Shown: positions 7,986 through 16,365, counted from the first letter of the stretch. The stretch: 64,000 bases of DNA from an uncultured Sphingomonadaceae bacterium (GCA_947493955.1 CANLSQ010000001.1:1798001-1862000), one strand, 5' to 3'. A program made the numbers and translations. The notes: a model not told the origin generated them from the sequence alone.

Positions 7986-8912
7986 ATGCAAACCGGAAAA
8001 CCCGACTTTCTCGACAGGGTGGCGCAGCTACTTGTCCTCGCTGTTGGAATATTCGCACTGTTTTTTGGGATGTTCATGATCATCAGTCCGCTCGACTGGT
8101 ACACCGCGATCCCCACCGTCATCACCACTGGCCCGCCCAATAAGCACTTTATTCGTGATATCGGGATTGCCTATGCAACTTGCGGAATCATTCTGCTCTA
8201 TGCCAGCGCCAGCCTTCATATGCGCTGGATGGCCGCTTTGGCTGGCGGTCTGTGGCTTTCCTTGCACGGGATATTGCATATATACGAGGTGTCAGTCGGC
8301 ATCTGTTCGCCCGCGATTTTCTGGGCCGACGCTCCCGGTGTACTGGGTCCGCCGCTGCTCGTGTTGATCGCAGTCGCTATTCTATTCTTTCGTCAGCGCA
8401 TCGTGCCAGCAGGCGTGCCCGACCGTCTCTTTTTGGCGATGGTAGATCGGATGTCCCCCGGCGAAAGCGCCTATATCCACGAGGTCGCCAGTGCGCCCGG
8501 ACACATGCTTGAGAAGTTCAAACATTTCATGCCCGCAAGCAATCACCGTTATGAAGCCAGTGCAGACCTGTTATCTGCCACTCGAATTGGTGCAGTTCTG
8601 GTTGAGGATTGCGGACCCTGCGCAATTACCGCTGCGCAAGGGGCATTGGCGGAAGGATTGCCGAGAGATCAGGTCAACGCCATGCTGACCGGCAAGCTGT
8701 CCGGCGAAAACAAGCTGGCTTTTGATTTCGGTCAGGCCATTGCGCGGCAATCTGCGGAAGCGGATGAGCTGGGGCTAAGCATCGAGCAGCAATTCGGGCG
8801 CGGCGTCCGGCGAGAGCTTGCCATGGCTGCGGCGATGGTCAGGGCCTATCCGGCCATGAAGCGCGGTCTTGGCCTCACGACCGCATGTTCCCTCACGCCG
8901 CTGGAAGTTTGA
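7986..8912 (+). CDS. four-helix membrane protein fused to an AhpD/CMD-like domain
   Basis: A 308-residue protein in two parts. Residues about 13-33, 59-77, 80-99 and 121-136 are hydrophobic and should form four membrane helices, resembling small DUF4345-like membrane proteins. The cytoplasmic part after residue 140 carries CGPC at 209-212 in DCGPCAITAAQGALAEGL, followed by helices like those of carboxymuconolactone decarboxylase/AhpD proteins, where a CxxC pair does thiol redox chemistry. A peroxide or alkylhydroperoxide role is an inference from that motif. Its promoter region has an Rrf2-type operator, which suggests redox-responsive expression. The FAD oxidoreductase gene follows after 59 bp and may be co-transcribed. 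Confidence 0.72.
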   Translation: MQTGKPDFLDRVAQLLVLAVGIFALFFGMFMIISPLDWYTAIPTVITTGPPNKHFIRDIGIAYATCGIILLYASASLHMRWMAALAGGLWLSLHGILHIYEVSVGICSPAIFWADAPGVLGPPLLVLIAVAILFFRQRIVPAGVPDRLFLAMVDRMSPGESAYIHEVASAPGHMLEKFKHFMPASNHRYEASADLLSATRIGAVLVEDCGPCAITAAQGALAEGLPRDQVNAMLTGKLSGENKLAFDFGQAIARQSAEADELGLSIEQQFGRGVRRELAMAAAMVRAYPAMKRGLGLTTACSLTPLEV

Positions 8913-8971
8913 TTGCCCTCCTGCTCTTTAGTCCCTAAGAAATTGGATGAATCCAGCGAAGGGACTTTCAT

Positions 8972-10381
8972 ATGGCGCAGGCCGAAACGGATTATCTGAT
9001 TATCGGCAGCGGTGCTGTTGGCATGGCCTTTGCCGATACCTTGCTTGAAGAAAGCGATGCGCATATCACCATTGTTGATCGCCATGGCAAACCGGGCGGT
9101 CACTGGAACGACGCTTATCCGTTCGTGTCCTTGCACCAGCCGTCGGCTTTTTATGGCGTGAATTCGACCCAGTTGGGTAGCGGAGAAATCGACACAACCG
9201 GCCTCAACAAAGGCTATTATGAGCTGGCGACCGGCGCTGAGGTGAACAGCTATTTCGAAAAAGTCATGCATCAGAGATTCCTGCCCAGTGGACGGGTAAG
9301 CTATCATCCCATGTCTGATTATCTCGGAGACGGTAAATTTGTGTCCTTGCTGTCCGGCAAGGAAACCCAGATCAATATCCGCAAGAAAACGGTAGACGCG
9401 ACCTATTATGGCACCACCGTGCCATCCACCCATACACCGAAATTCGAGGTGAAGGATGGCGCCAAGATGATCCCGCCCAACGCCTTGCCCCAGCTTTGGC
9501 AGAGCGCAGGGCCACTGCCCAAGAAATTCGTCATCCTGGGCGCTGGCAAAACCGCAATGGATGTCGGCGTCTGGTTACTGCGCTCCGGCGCGAACGCGGA
9601 TGATATCGTCTGGGTCTGTCCGCGCGATAGCTGGTTGCTCAATCGCAACAATACCCAGCCCGGTCAGGAATTTTTCCACCAAACAATTGGCGGTCAAAGA
9701 GATTTGATGGCCGCTCTGGCGGCGGCAGAAACCGCCGACGATCTGTTCCTGCGTCTCGAGGCCTGCGGCGTGATGCTGCGGATCGATTCGGAAGCCAAGC
9801 CAAGCATGTTCCACTATGCCACCATCTCGCAGGGTGAGGTCGATATCCTGCGGCAGATTAAGAACGTCGTCCGCATGGGTCATGTCGAGACCATCGATCA
9901 GGGCGGTATGCATCTGAAAGAGGGCGACTATCCGATGCCGGCAGAAACCCTTTACATTGATTGCACCGCCACTGCTGTGGAACGTCGCCCCGTTGTACCG
10001 CAATTCCAAGAGGGGCTCATCACATTACAGATGATCCGCGTACCGCAACCGGCTTTCAGTGCGGCGCTGTCTGCGTTTCTCGAAGTCACCTATGATGATG
10101 ACGAGACTAAAAACCGTTTGGGACAGCCGATCCCCCTGCCCGATGGCATTGATACCTATCCCGCCGCGACGATGGTCAATATGATGAACCAGTTTCAATG
10201 GTCGCAGGACAAGGTCGTCAACAAATGGATTACCCAGAGCCGGCTCGACGGTTTCGGAAAAATGATTTTCGGCGTGTCCCCCGATGATGAAGAAAAAATG
10301 GCGATATTGGGCGAATTCAGGACCAATGCCATGGCCGCGATGGGCAACCTGCCGAAACTCATGGCTCGGGCAGGTGGATAA
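8972..10381 (+). CDS. FAD/NAD(P)-dependent oxidoreductase, monooxygenase-like
   Basis: A 469-residue flavoprotein. An N-terminal FAD-binding Rossmann motif is at IIGSGAVGMAFA (about 10-21) with the acidic strand end IVDRHGKPGGHW; a second nucleotide-binding motif, VILGAGKTAMDVG, is near 187-199. Two dinucleotide motifs of this type occur in flavin-dependent monooxygenases and reductases. The residues after the FAD motif (GHWNDAYPFVSLHQP) also recall Baeyer-Villiger/FMO-type enzymes, but I do not see a clean FxGxxxHxxxW fingerprint. The substrate is unknown. It begins a tight run: the thioredoxin-like gene starts 1 bp after its stop. Confidence 0.78.
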   Translation: MAQAETDYLIIGSGAVGMAFADTLLEESDAHITIVDRHGKPGGHWNDAYPFVSLHQPSAFYGVNSTQLGSGEIDTTGLNKGYYELATGAEVNSYFEKVMHQRFLPSGRVSYHPMSDYLGDGKFVSLLSGKETQINIRKKTVDATYYGTTVPSTHTPKFEVKDGAKMIPPNALPQLWQSAGPLPKKFVILGAGKTAMDVGVWLLRSGANADDIVWVCPRDSWLLNRNNTQPGQEFFHQTIGGQRDLMAALAAAETADDLFLRLEACGVMLRIDSEAKPSMFHYATISQGEVDILRQIKNVVRMGHVETIDQGGMHLKEGDYPMPAETLYIDCTATAVERRPVVPQFQEGLITLQMIRVPQPAFSAALSAFLEVTYDDDETKNRLGQPIPLPDGIDTYPAATMVNMMNQFQWSQDKVVNKWITQSRLDGFGKMIFGVSPDDEEKMAILGEFRTNAMAAMGNLPKLMARAGG

Positions 10382-10382
10382 G

Positions 10383-10874
10383 ATGTTGAAGCATTTTTTC
10401 ATTGCTGTGGGACTTACGTTGGCGGCTCCGGTTCTTGCTGCGCCGGGTGCGGATGGTTCTGCGGCAGAGCATCCCGAAGCCAAGCCATATGAAAAGAACG
10501 CCAAGGCATCGCAACATGTCGATGCCGCCCTTGCCCGCGCCGTGGCGGCAGACAAGCGTGTGCTGCTCGTCATGGGCGCGAACTGGTGCCATGATAGTCG
10601 CGGGCTTGCCGGATGGTTTGAACAGCCGCGCTTTGCCGAAATGCTGAAAACCAAATATGAAGTCGTCTATGTCGATGTCGGTCATCGTGATCGCAATATC
10701 GACATTGCCCAGCGATTTGGCATTAAAAAGATCAAGGGCACCCCAACCGTGCTGGTCCTCTCTTCACAAGGCGCTTTGCTCAATCCGAAATCCGCACCCA
10801 CTTGGCGAGACGCTGCTAGCCGCGATGAAGAAGAAATCTTCTCTTATTTTGATCAGTTTACGCCCGAACTGTGA
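10383..10874 (+). CDS. exported thioredoxin-fold protein with WCHDS active site
   Basis: A 163-residue protein; the ATG at 10383 is chosen because it directly follows the upstream stop and opens a clear signal peptide (residues 1-20, ending VLAA). The thioredoxin-like core follows, with WCHDS at 68-72 where WCxxC is usual, and the cis-proline GTPTV near 121-125. The second active-site Cys is replaced by Ser, so normal disulfide exchange by a CxxC pair is not possible; single-Cys chemistry or a structural role is likely. It sits in the periplasm by prediction. The gspN gene follows after 17 bp, so the pair is probably co-transcribed. Confidence 0.82.
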   Translation: MLKHFFIAVGLTLAAPVLAAPGADGSAAEHPEAKPYEKNAKASQHVDAALARAVAADKRVLLVMGANWCHDSRGLAGWFEQPRFAEMLKTKYEVVYVDVGHRDRNIDIAQRFGIKKIKGTPTVLVLSSQGALLNPKSAPTWRDAASRDEEEIFSYFDQFTPEL

Positions 10875-10891
10875 TAGTGAATCAGAGATAA

Positions 10892-11629
10892 ATGGGAAAA
10901 CAGGTGCCACGCGCGTTGATCTATATTTTTATTGTAATCGGGCTGATCCTATTGGCTCTCGTCTTCATGCCACTGAAGCTCGCGGTCAGCATGGCGGGAT
11001 TGGAGGGATCGAAATTTTCGGCGCGGGAGATTAGCGGCAGTATCTGGAACGGCCGCATCGAACAGGCACGGCTCGGTCCGCTTGCATTGGGTGATCTCGA
11101 CGCAGGCGTGCAATTTTTCCCCCTGCTTACCGGCAAGATAAAACTGGATCTGGAACGCCCTGCCAGTGCCGGAGACAGCGGGCTCACGGCCACGATCGGG
11201 AAACAGGGTTCTGCGCTGCTGGTGGAAAATGCCACGACGATCTTACGCGTCGGAGAGACGCTCGCGCCCCTGCCCGCTTCCGATATCTCGCTGGACAATA
11301 TCAGCGTCGCCTTTGCCGGTGGCCGTTGTCAGTCGGCCAGTGGCAAGGTGCGGCTGTCGCTCGATGCCAATATTCCGGGGCTAGACCTCAAACAGGGTCT
11401 GCTCGGCAATGCCATGTGCGAAGAAGGCGTGCTCGTTCTGCCACTCACCAGCGGATCGGGCATGGAAGAATTGACGATGAAACTGGAGGGCAACGGCTTT
11501 TATACCGCGCGACTATTCCTAAATGGGAATGATCGCGCATGGACAATATTGTTGCCGACCCTGGGTTTTCAGAAGGTTCCCAGCGGCTACGCGATCAAGG
11601 TGGCGGGCCAGTTGGGACAAAAGAGGTAG
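10892..11629 (+). CDS. gspN: type II secretion system protein N (GspN)
   Basis: A 245-residue protein with one N-terminal membrane helix (about residues 9-29) and a beta-rich periplasmic remainder. The segment AREISGSIWNGRIEQARLGPLALGDLDA matches the SGxxWxGxxxxxxxG signature of GspN proteins in its short form SGSIWNG. GspN is an accessory inner-membrane component of type II secretion. It is displaced: the other gsp genes of this window are at 53-61 kb, where no gspN is present. Here it is embedded in an oxidoreductase run (17 bp after the thioredoxin-like gene, 3 bp before the LLM gene). Confidence 0.82.
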   Translation: MGKQVPRALIYIFIVIGLILLALVFMPLKLAVSMAGLEGSKFSAREISGSIWNGRIEQARLGPLALGDLDAGVQFFPLLTGKIKLDLERPASAGDSGLTATIGKQGSALLVENATTILRVGETLAPLPASDISLDNISVAFAGGRCQSASGKVRLSLDANIPGLDLKQGLLGNAMCEEGVLVLPLTSGSGMEELTMKLEGNGFYTARLFLNGNDRAWTILLPTLGFQKVPSGYAIKVAGQLGQKR

Positions 11630-11632
11630 GTA

Positions 11633-12634
11633 ATGAGCAAAGCTGTGAAATTTTCGATTCTTGATCTGTCACCCGTACCGCAAGGATCCGATGTAAAGAC
11701 AGCATTGGATCGCTCGCTCGCGCTGGCACAACATGGTGAAGCGCTTGGCTTTGAACGGTTCTGGATGGCGGAACATCACGGCATGGCCGGGATTGCCAGC
11801 GCGGCGACTTCGGTTGCACTCTCCCATATTGGCGCAGGCACAAAGACTATCCGCATCGGCGCCGGAGGGATCATGCTGCCCAATCACGCGCCGATGGTGA
11901 TTGCCGAACAATTCGGAACGTTGGAGGCGCTGTTCCCCGGCCGGGTCGATCTCGGCCTTGGCCGTGCGCCGGGTTCCGACCAGCGGGTAGCGCAAGCCAT
12001 GCGGCGCAATCTCAACACCGACCCAAATCAATTTCCGCGCGACGTCGTCGAACTCCAGGCGCTGCTTGAAGGAGACCCGGCACTCGGCATTCAGGCAACA
12101 CCCGGTGCAGGCGCGAAAATCCCGCTTTATATATTGGGCAGCAGCCTGTTCGGTGCACAGCTCGCTGCCGCTCTCGGCCTGCCCTATGCCTTTGCGTCTC
12201 ATTTTGCACCGCAAGCGCTGGACGAGGCGCTGGCCATTTATCGCCGCGATTTCAAACCATCCGCGCAGTTGGCGGAACCTTATGCGATGTGCGGTTTCAA
12301 TATCTTTGCCGCCGACACGGATGACGAAGCAGAGCATCTGGCAACCTCGATGATGCAGAGTTTTGTAGCACTGCGCACCGGCAATCCGGGCAAACTCCCA
12401 CCGCCGGTCGAGGGCTATCGCGAAAGCCTGCCACCTCAGGCTCAATCGATGCTCGCCAAGATCATGCAGGGCAGCGCAGTTGGCGCACCGGATGCTGTAT
12501 TAAGTGGCGTCCGGGCCTTTCTCGACCGGACACAGGCGGACGAGCTAATCGTCTGCGGTTCGATCTTCGATCAAGCCGCTCGCGAGAAGTCCTATGGCTT
12601 GGCCGCCCAAGTCCGCGACCTGATCGCCGCCTAG
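11633..12634 (+). CDS. LLM-class flavin-dependent oxidoreductase (luciferase-like)
   Basis: A 333-residue TIM-barrel protein of the bacterial luciferase-like family, of the single-chain MsnO8-like subgroup. Landmarks are FSILDLSPVPQG at the first strand, FWMAEHHGM near 42-50, the flavin-binding region GAGGIMLPNHAPMVIAEQF near 78-96 and the VDLGLGRAPGSDQ segment near 105-117. It probably uses FMNH2 or F420-like flavin chemistry with O2; the substrate is unknown. It is the last gene of the run FAD oxidoreductase-thioredoxin-gspN-LLM. Its stop shares the tetranucleotide CTAG with the stop of the convergent acyl-CoA dehydrogenase gene. Confidence 0.9.
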   Translation: MSKAVKFSILDLSPVPQGSDVKTALDRSLALAQHGEALGFERFWMAEHHGMAGIASAATSVALSHIGAGTKTIRIGAGGIMLPNHAPMVIAEQFGTLEALFPGRVDLGLGRAPGSDQRVAQAMRRNLNTDPNQFPRDVVELQALLEGDPALGIQATPGAGAKIPLYILGSSLFGAQLAAALGLPYAFASHFAPQALDEALAIYRRDFKPSAQLAEPYAMCGFNIFAADTDDEAEHLATSMMQSFVALRTGNPGKLPPPVEGYRESLPPQAQSMLAKIMQGSAVGAPDAVLSGVRAFLDRTQADELIVCGSIFDQAAREKSYGLAAQVRDLIAA

Positions 12635-13824
12635 AAAGCCGAGAAAGGCTTGTCCTTGTCGACCCGCACATCCTGCGGCAGTCCAAGCACCCGCTCCGCG
12701 ATGATATTTTTCAGGATCTCGTCGGTGCCGCCCGCAATCCGCAGGCCAGGTGCCCACATGAAGCTTTCCTGAAAAATTGCATCTGCTGGCGCATGATCCT
12801 TGTCGGAGATAATTCCATAATGATCCTGCATCTCGATCGCGCTGTTACAGATATCCTGCAAATGGTTCGCTGTGATCACCTTGCCGATGGAGTTTTCCGG
12901 CCCCGGTGTTTCGCCCTTGGACAGAGCTGTCTGCGTACGGAATTTGGTCAGCTTATAACCCTGCGCCGCAACATACCAGTCAGCCAATTTCGCGCGGAAA
13001 GCCTGATCACTCATCGATCCGGATGACCGGGCATAGTCCATAATCTCGGCCCAATCCGGTCCCGGTGAACCGCCAACTGCAAGCCGCTCGTTCATCAGCG
13101 TCACCAAAGCGACTTTCCAGCCCATTCCCGGTTCGCCTAGCCGGTCGCTGTCGGGAATACGAACGTCGGTGAAATAGACCTCGTTAAATTCGCTGCCGCC
13201 TGATGCCTGATGGATCGGGCGCACATCGACGCCTTCCTGCTTCATGTCGACGATGAACATCGTCAGGCCCTTGTGCTTGGGCACATCGGGATCGGTCCGC
13301 ACCAACAGGATGCCATAGTCCGAATAATGCGCGCCAGAGGTCCAGACCTTCTGGCCATTAATCACCCAATCATCGCCATCCTTGACTGCTTTGGTTTTCA
13401 GGCCAGCGACGTCGGATCCGGCGGCGGGTTCGGAGAAAAGCTGGCACCAGATTTCCTCGCCGAACAGCGCCTTTTGCACATAACGCTTCTTATGCTCGTC
13501 AGACCCGAAAGCGATAACCGTCGGCACACACATGCCAAGGCCAATGGCGAAGGGCCCGATCGGCGCATCAAATTTCGATTCTTCCTGATTCCAGATGACC
13601 TGCTGCATCGGGGACCCGCCGCGCCCGCCAATTTCCTTGGGCCACGTGATTTGCGCAAACTGGTTTTCGGCTTTGACTTTTTGCCAGTCTTTTGCGCGCT
13701 TCAGATAGTCATCACGCCGACCGGAACGGATCGCGGCGGCTTTTTTGGGTTCAAGATGCTGGTTGAGAAACGCGTTGGCCTCGGCCCGGAATGCCGCTTC
13801 TTCTGTTGTATCTGTAAAATCCAT
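12631..13824 (-). CDS. acyl-CoA dehydrogenase family protein (first of a pair)
   Basis: A 397-residue flavoprotein. The start at 13824 (MDFTDTTEE) is chosen over an open upstream extension because it has an AAGGA Shine-Dalgarno sequence and the extension would read through the neighbouring gene. Visible are the FAD/acyl-CoA loop LFSEPAAGSDVAGLKTKA near 125-140, WVINGQKVWTSGAH near 150-163 and the C-terminal AGGTDEILKNIIAERVLGLP. It oxidises an acyl-CoA between C2 and C3 in the cytoplasm. Its partner gene lies 28 bp upstream on the same strand. In steroid and branched-chain catabolism such tandem pairs encode heteromeric enzymes; whether that applies here is inference. Confidence 0.88.
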   Translation of the reverse strand: MDFTDTTEEAAFRAEANAFLNQHLEPKKAAAIRSGRRDDYLKRAKDWQKVKAENQFAQITWPKEIGGRGGSPMQQVIWNQEESKFDAPIGPFAIGLGMCVPTVIAFGSDEHKKRYVQKALFGEEIWCQLFSEPAAGSDVAGLKTKAVKDGDDWVINGQKVWTSGAHYSDYGILLVRTDPDVPKHKGLTMFIVDMKQEGVDVRPIHQASGGSEFNEVYFTDVRIPDSDRLGEPGMGWKVALVTLMNERLAVGGSPGPDWAEIMDYARSSGSMSDQAFRAKLADWYVAAQGYKLTKFRTQTALSKGETPGPENSIGKVITANHLQDICNSAIEMQDHYGIISDKDHAPADAIFQESFMWAPGLRIAGGTDEILKNIIAERVLGLPQDVRVDKDKPFSAF

Positions 13825-13852
13825 CTTCTTGTCCTTCTCGGGATATTGTCTA

Positions 13853-14971
13853 CTAAGCCGCGTTTTTCGCTTCGAGCGCGGAAACCAGTTTCTCTTTCCA
13901 TACCGCCGGGCTGCCCGCCTGTACCGCCAGCAGTTTGGCGCGGCGATAATAGAGGTGGCAATCCACCTCCCAGGTAAAGCCCATGCCGCCATGGGTCTGG
14001 ATATTCTCTTTGCTGGCAAACCAGAAGGCTTCTGACGCAGCCACCCGCGCCGCAGCCGCAGCTTCCGGCAATTCTGCCGCATCGGTAGACAGCGCCCATG
14101 CCCCATAATAGGCATTGGAGCGTGCCACTTCATTTTTCACATATATATCGGCCAGCTTATGCTTGATTGCCTGATTGCCGCCAATGGGACGGCCAAAGGC
14201 GTGGCGCTCTTTCGCATATTCGGTGGCCATTTCCAGACAACGGGACGCGCCGCCCAATTGTTCGAAGGCGAGCAATACCGCCGCCCGGTTCATCACTTGA
14301 TCGAGAACCGTCATGCCGTTGCCACTTTCATGGCCCAATCGGGCTCCGGTGGCACCATCCAGTTTGATCTCCGCATGGCTGCGGGTTGGTTCAATCGTCT
14401 TCAGCGCGTTGCGGGAGATCCCGTCCTGATCCAGCGCCACTATATATAAGCCAGTGCCGCTACCTTCTTTCGCCAGCACAACGGCATGGGTCGCAATATC
14501 GCCATCAGTGACCGGCACTTTCGTCCCGGACAGTGTGCCATCCTTGGCAGTTGTTTGGACCGAAGAGGCGGAGAGAGCACCGGGGCCTTCCGTGGTCGCC
14601 AGACATCCGACAATGCTGCCGTCTGCCACTTTCGGCAAAAACTCGGCTTTCTGCTCGTCGGTTCCGGCCAGCTTGATCGCCTCGGCAAAGAAATAGGCAG
14701 ACGAACCGAACGGCACCGGCGCCAACACACGGCCCAGCTCTTCCGCAATCACACAGAGTTCCAGCATGCCCAGGCCAAGCCCGCCAAATTCCTCTGGAAT
14801 GGCGGCACCGAGCCAGCCCATTTCTAAAATTTTCTGCCAAACCTCGTCATTATGGCTGACATCGTCATCATCCAGCACAGCGCGCACATGGGCGCTGGTG
14901 CACTGGGCCTCAAGAAATTTGCGCGCTTCATCACGCAGGAATTTCTGATCATCGGAGAAATCAAAGTTCAA
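13853..14971 (-). CDS. acyl-CoA dehydrogenase family protein (second of a pair)
   Basis: A 372-residue acyl-CoA dehydrogenase with the three-domain layout: N-terminal helices (FSDDQKFLRDEARKFLEAQC), middle beta domain with CLATTEGPGALSASS near 157-171, and C-terminal helices ending with THGGMGFTWEVDCHLYYRR. The middle-domain loop is poorer in the usual ligand residues than in its neighbour, as seen in subunits of heteromeric acyl-CoA dehydrogenases. A GGAG ribosome binding site precedes the start. Transcription runs from this gene into the 397-residue dehydrogenase gene. Substrate is unknown. Confidence 0.87.
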   Translation of the reverse strand: MNFDFSDDQKFLRDEARKFLEAQCTSAHVRAVLDDDDVSHNDEVWQKILEMGWLGAAIPEEFGGLGLGMLELCVIAEELGRVLAPVPFGSSAYFFAEAIKLAGTDEQKAEFLPKVADGSIVGCLATTEGPGALSASSVQTTAKDGTLSGTKVPVTDGDIATHAVVLAKEGSGTGLYIVALDQDGISRNALKTIEPTRSHAEIKLDGATGARLGHESGNGMTVLDQVMNRAAVLLAFEQLGGASRCLEMATEYAKERHAFGRPIGGNQAIKHKLADIYVKNEVARSNAYYGAWALSTDAAELPEAAAAARVAASEAFWFASKENIQTHGGMGFTWEVDCHLYYRRAKLLAVQAGSPAVWKEKLVSALEAKNAA

Positions 14972-15118
14972 TCTACCAGCTCCTTAAAACTTATTTTCGC
15001 GGCGAACAGACACAGCAAATCATCTAACGAATCACTGCTCTAGCTAATTGTCCGAATAGGCCTGATCGAAATTAATCAGTCAATTAAATTCCATAGCCAA
15101 AATTTTGCTCTTTCCTAC

Positions 15119-15139
15119 AAATAACCAAATAGGTTATTT
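15119..15139. promoter_or_regulatory. 21-bp palindrome upstream of endolysin gene
   Basis: Arms AAATAACC and GGTTATTT pair perfectly around a 5-bp AAATA spacer. It lies 35 bp upstream of the endolysin start, in the expected promoter region of the lysis pair, and is the only clear dyad in the 202-bp gap 14972-15173. It could be an operator controlling lysis gene expression; the binding protein is unknown. Confidence 0.45.
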
Positions 15140-15173
15140 CTTGCACTCAACCTCTGGAAAGAAAGATGCTGCC

Positions 15174-15713
15174 ATGAATATCGACACATTGATCGACGAC
15201 GTCATTGCCATAGAAGGCGATTATTCCAATCATCCCGCTGACCGCGGGGGCCCCACCCGCTGGGGCGTCACTGAAGCGGTCGCGCGCAGCCACGGTTATG
15301 CTGGTGACATGCGGCATTTTCCCTACGACGAAGCCGTCGCCATATATAAACGCAGATACTGGCTGCGTCCGTCATTTGACAGAGTCAGCGCACTGGCCCC
15401 GCGACTGGCCGGGGAACTGTTCGATACCGGCATTAATATGGGGCCCGAGATTGCAGCCCGTTTCCTGCAGCGGGCGCTTAATGCGCTAAACCGCAACGGC
15501 CAGGATTTTGCCGATATCGCAACCGACGGCCAAATCGGTCCGAGGACAATCGGCGCCCTACAGAAATTCCTGGCGAAGCGCGCCGATGGCGGCGAGGCGG
15601 TTCTATTGAAAGCCGTCGAGGCTTTACAGGGCGCACGCTACATAAAGCTGGCTGAACAGCGCCCGGCCAATGAAGCATTTCTCTATGGCTGGCTCTCCCA
15701 CCGCATAGGTTGA
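15174..15713 (+). CDS. GH108-type endolysin (peptidoglycan N-acetylmuramidase)
   Basis: A 179-residue protein with the start at 15174 (MNIDTLID), since upstream codons encode nothing family-like. It opens with the glycosyl hydrolase 108 motif: catalytic Glu14 in EGDYSNHPADRGGPTRWGVT, where the family pattern is EGGYSN-PxDxGGxTxxGIT. The C-terminal part (ATDGQIGPRTIGALQKFL) is the family's peptidoglycan-binding extension. Proteins of this type are phage or prophage endolysins; Rhodobacter gene transfer agent particles are also released by one. A three-helix holin gene follows after 44 bp. There are no capsid or tail genes in the window, so this is a stand-alone lysis pair. Confidence 0.88.
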   Translation: MNIDTLIDDVIAIEGDYSNHPADRGGPTRWGVTEAVARSHGYAGDMRHFPYDEAVAIYKRRYWLRPSFDRVSALAPRLAGELFDTGINMGPEIAARFLQRALNALNRNGQDFADIATDGQIGPRTIGALQKFLAKRADGGEAVLLKAVEALQGARYIKLAEQRPANEAFLYGWLSHRIG

Positions 15714-15757
15714 AAACCCGGCCGGCCTCCCCTTCTGCAATATAAGGAATCAGAACC

Positions 15758-16171
15758 ATGTCTTTACTCTCGACCCTCATCGGTCCCATTTCAAAAATTA
15801 TCGACAAGATCATTCCCGACAAAGGTGCCCGTGATCGCGCAATGCTGGAGCTGCTCAAACTTGAAGGTAGCCAGGAAGTGGAACAGCTTCGTATTCAGAT
15901 ATCCGCGATACTGGCTGAGGCCAGATCTCTCGACCCTTGGACCAGTCGCGCGCGGCCGAGCTTTCTCTACGTCATGTATATATTGCTGCTCTGGTCATTA
16001 CCCATGGGTTTGATCGCGGCAATCCGGCCACAAGCAGCTCATGATATCGCCAATGGCATGAATGCTTATCTTGCCGGTATTCCAGAGCCTCTATACGCGC
16101 TATTTGGCACTGGTTATCTCGGCTACACTGTAGCACGGCAATGGGGGAAAATCCGGGGTGTCGAGAAATAG
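15758..16171 (+). CDS. holin of the 3TM superfamily
   Basis: A 137-residue protein with an amphipathic start (LIGPISKIIDKIIPDKGARDRA), a charged helix with AEARSLDPWTSRARPSFLYVMY spanning about residues 52-74, and membrane helices around 69-88 and 105-125. The DPWTSRARP motif before the first helix is the hallmark of the Holin_3TMs (DUF3154-type) family. It would permeabilise the inner membrane and let the GH108 endolysin encoded just upstream reach the cell wall. The pairing endolysin-holin supports both calls. Confidence 0.82.
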   Translation: MSLLSTLIGPISKIIDKIIPDKGARDRAMLELLKLEGSQEVEQLRIQISAILAEARSLDPWTSRARPSFLYVMYILLLWSLPMGLIAAIRPQAAHDIANGMNAYLAGIPEPLYALFGTGYLGYTVARQWGKIRGVEK

Positions 16172-16200
16172 GACGGAAAATGATGAGTGATTGGACAAAG

Positions 16201-16225
16201 AATCGGGCAGATTAACCGCCTGATT
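16201..16225 (+). terminator. weak hairpin after the holin gene
   Basis: AATCGGGC and GCCTGATT pair over eight positions with one G-T wobble, around a 9-nt loop, 29 bp after the holin stop. No T-run follows, so intrinsic termination is doubtful. Confidence 0.3.
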
Positions 16226-16365
16226 TCTGTGCAATTAACTATTTGAATGCCCAAAAAAGCGACAATTTCAGCCATTTTCTAGGATATCGCACAAATAGGC
16301 TTGCCATGCCCGTGCGTTTGCAGATAGAGGGGAAAGTCTAGTTCATTCCAAAGGGGATATTTTAA

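Noticed and set aside
13825-14133. Upstream extension of the 397-residue acyl-CoA dehydrogenase
   Set aside because: It lies in another frame of the neighbouring gene, and a good ribosome binding site precedes the Met at 13824.
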